A stretch of DNA of 5,778 bases from Chloroflexota bacterium. Its GTDB lineage: Bacteria; Chloroflexota; Limnocylindria; QHBO01. Under the pieces are notes generated by a model. It was not told the origin of the DNA. It saw nothing but the letters and a program-made list of their open reading frames with translations, and ran no database searches. The stretch covers positions 1 to 5,778 of the forward strand of contig JAHFBB010000072.1 of NCBI GenBank assembly GCA_023250255.1, given 5' to 3'. Positions 5,686 through 5,778 of the stretch are shown here, piece by piece; the stretch's first letter is position 1; every line of letters starts with the position of its first letter. Both the position numbers and the translations under genes were made by a program.

Positions 5686-5778
5686 ATGTTCAAGATTCTC
5701 AACCGGGTGGTGGACTCCAACGAACGTGAGGTCCGCCGCCTCGAGCCGCTGATCGAGCGGATCAATGCCCTCGAGCCC
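5686..5778 (+). CDS. secA: SecA preprotein translocase ATPase, N-terminal 31 codons (3' end outside window)
   Basis: SecA is the cytoplasmic and membrane-associated motor that drives unfolded preproteins through SecYEG using ATP. Only 31 residues are visible before the window ends. They show the typical SecA opening: a short hydrophobic and basic start (MFKILNRVVDSNERE), then RRLEPLIERINALEP, which matches the family pattern R-x-L-x-P-L-V-x-x-I-N-x-L-E. The Walker motifs lie beyond the edge and cannot be checked. The ATG at 5686 is the natural start: it gives the expected short N-terminus and sits just downstream of a TATACT box. There is no convincing ribosome binding site. The call rests on a short but characteristic segment; nothing suggests truncation other than the window boundary. 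Confidence 0.85.
   Translation, partial: MFKILNRVVDSNEREVRRLEPLIERINALEP

Noticed and set aside
5472..5765. Open - strand frame covering the prs end, the prs-secA gap and the secA start
   Set aside because: No motif, and it overlaps conserved sequence of two genes on the other strand; explained by GC-rich codon bias.

Overview
This GC-rich window reads as bacterial housekeeping chromosome, with all six genes on the + strand: gyrB (3' part only) - a 77-aa DUF4287-like protein - a PaaI/hotdog-type thioesterase - gyrA - prs (ribose-phosphate pyrophosphokinase) - secA (first 31 codons only). I see no mobile element, CRISPR array, RNA gene, integrase or transposase. The variant Prs subtype (FANEN in place of FSDGE, SYGRSDKK, GFAKRARNFAE), the short GyrB ending in VRNLDI and the gyr-prs-secA clustering suggest an uncultured or little-studied member of the Chloroflexota. 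That assignment rests on remembered family patterns and is moderate confidence; I cannot place it lower than phylum.

Region 1 (1-2006). gyrB enters from the left edge in the transducer domain and runs through an intact TOPRIM domain. Ten bases after its stop comes a small DUF4287-like gene. A thioesterase-like gene follows, starting at a GTG that overlaps the small gene by 7 nt, and it ends 2 nt before gyrA. The spacing indicates one polycistronic unit in which the two gyrase subunits are separated by two small accessory genes of unknown relevance to gyrase.

Region 2 (2009-4534). gyrA is full length, with the catalytic tyrosine, a six-bladed C-terminal pinwheel and an acidic tail. Its quinolone-determining position equivalent to E. 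coli Ser83 is valine, and its GyrA box reads QHRGGKG rather than QRRGGKG.

Region 3 (4535-5633). A 73-nt gap holds a candidate promoter and a Shine-Dalgarno-like AAGGA. prs most plausibly starts at a TTG, the only ordinary start codon in frame within the gap. The protein is a divergent Prs with an altered nucleotide-loop motif, Glu in place of the usual Asp in the SPD motif, and a 29-residue acidic C-terminal tail.

Region 4 (5634-5778). A 52-nt gap with a good TATACT -10 box very close to the secA ATG suggests a leaderless or near-leaderless secA transcript. SecA is cut by the right edge.

Together the genes serve DNA topology (gyrase A2B2), nucleotide, histidine and tryptophan precursor supply (PRPP) and protein export (SecA). 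I did not find a clearly new biological system. The points worth a second look are the gyrB-x-y-gyrA arrangement, the divergent Prs and its start, and the natural Val at the quinolone site.
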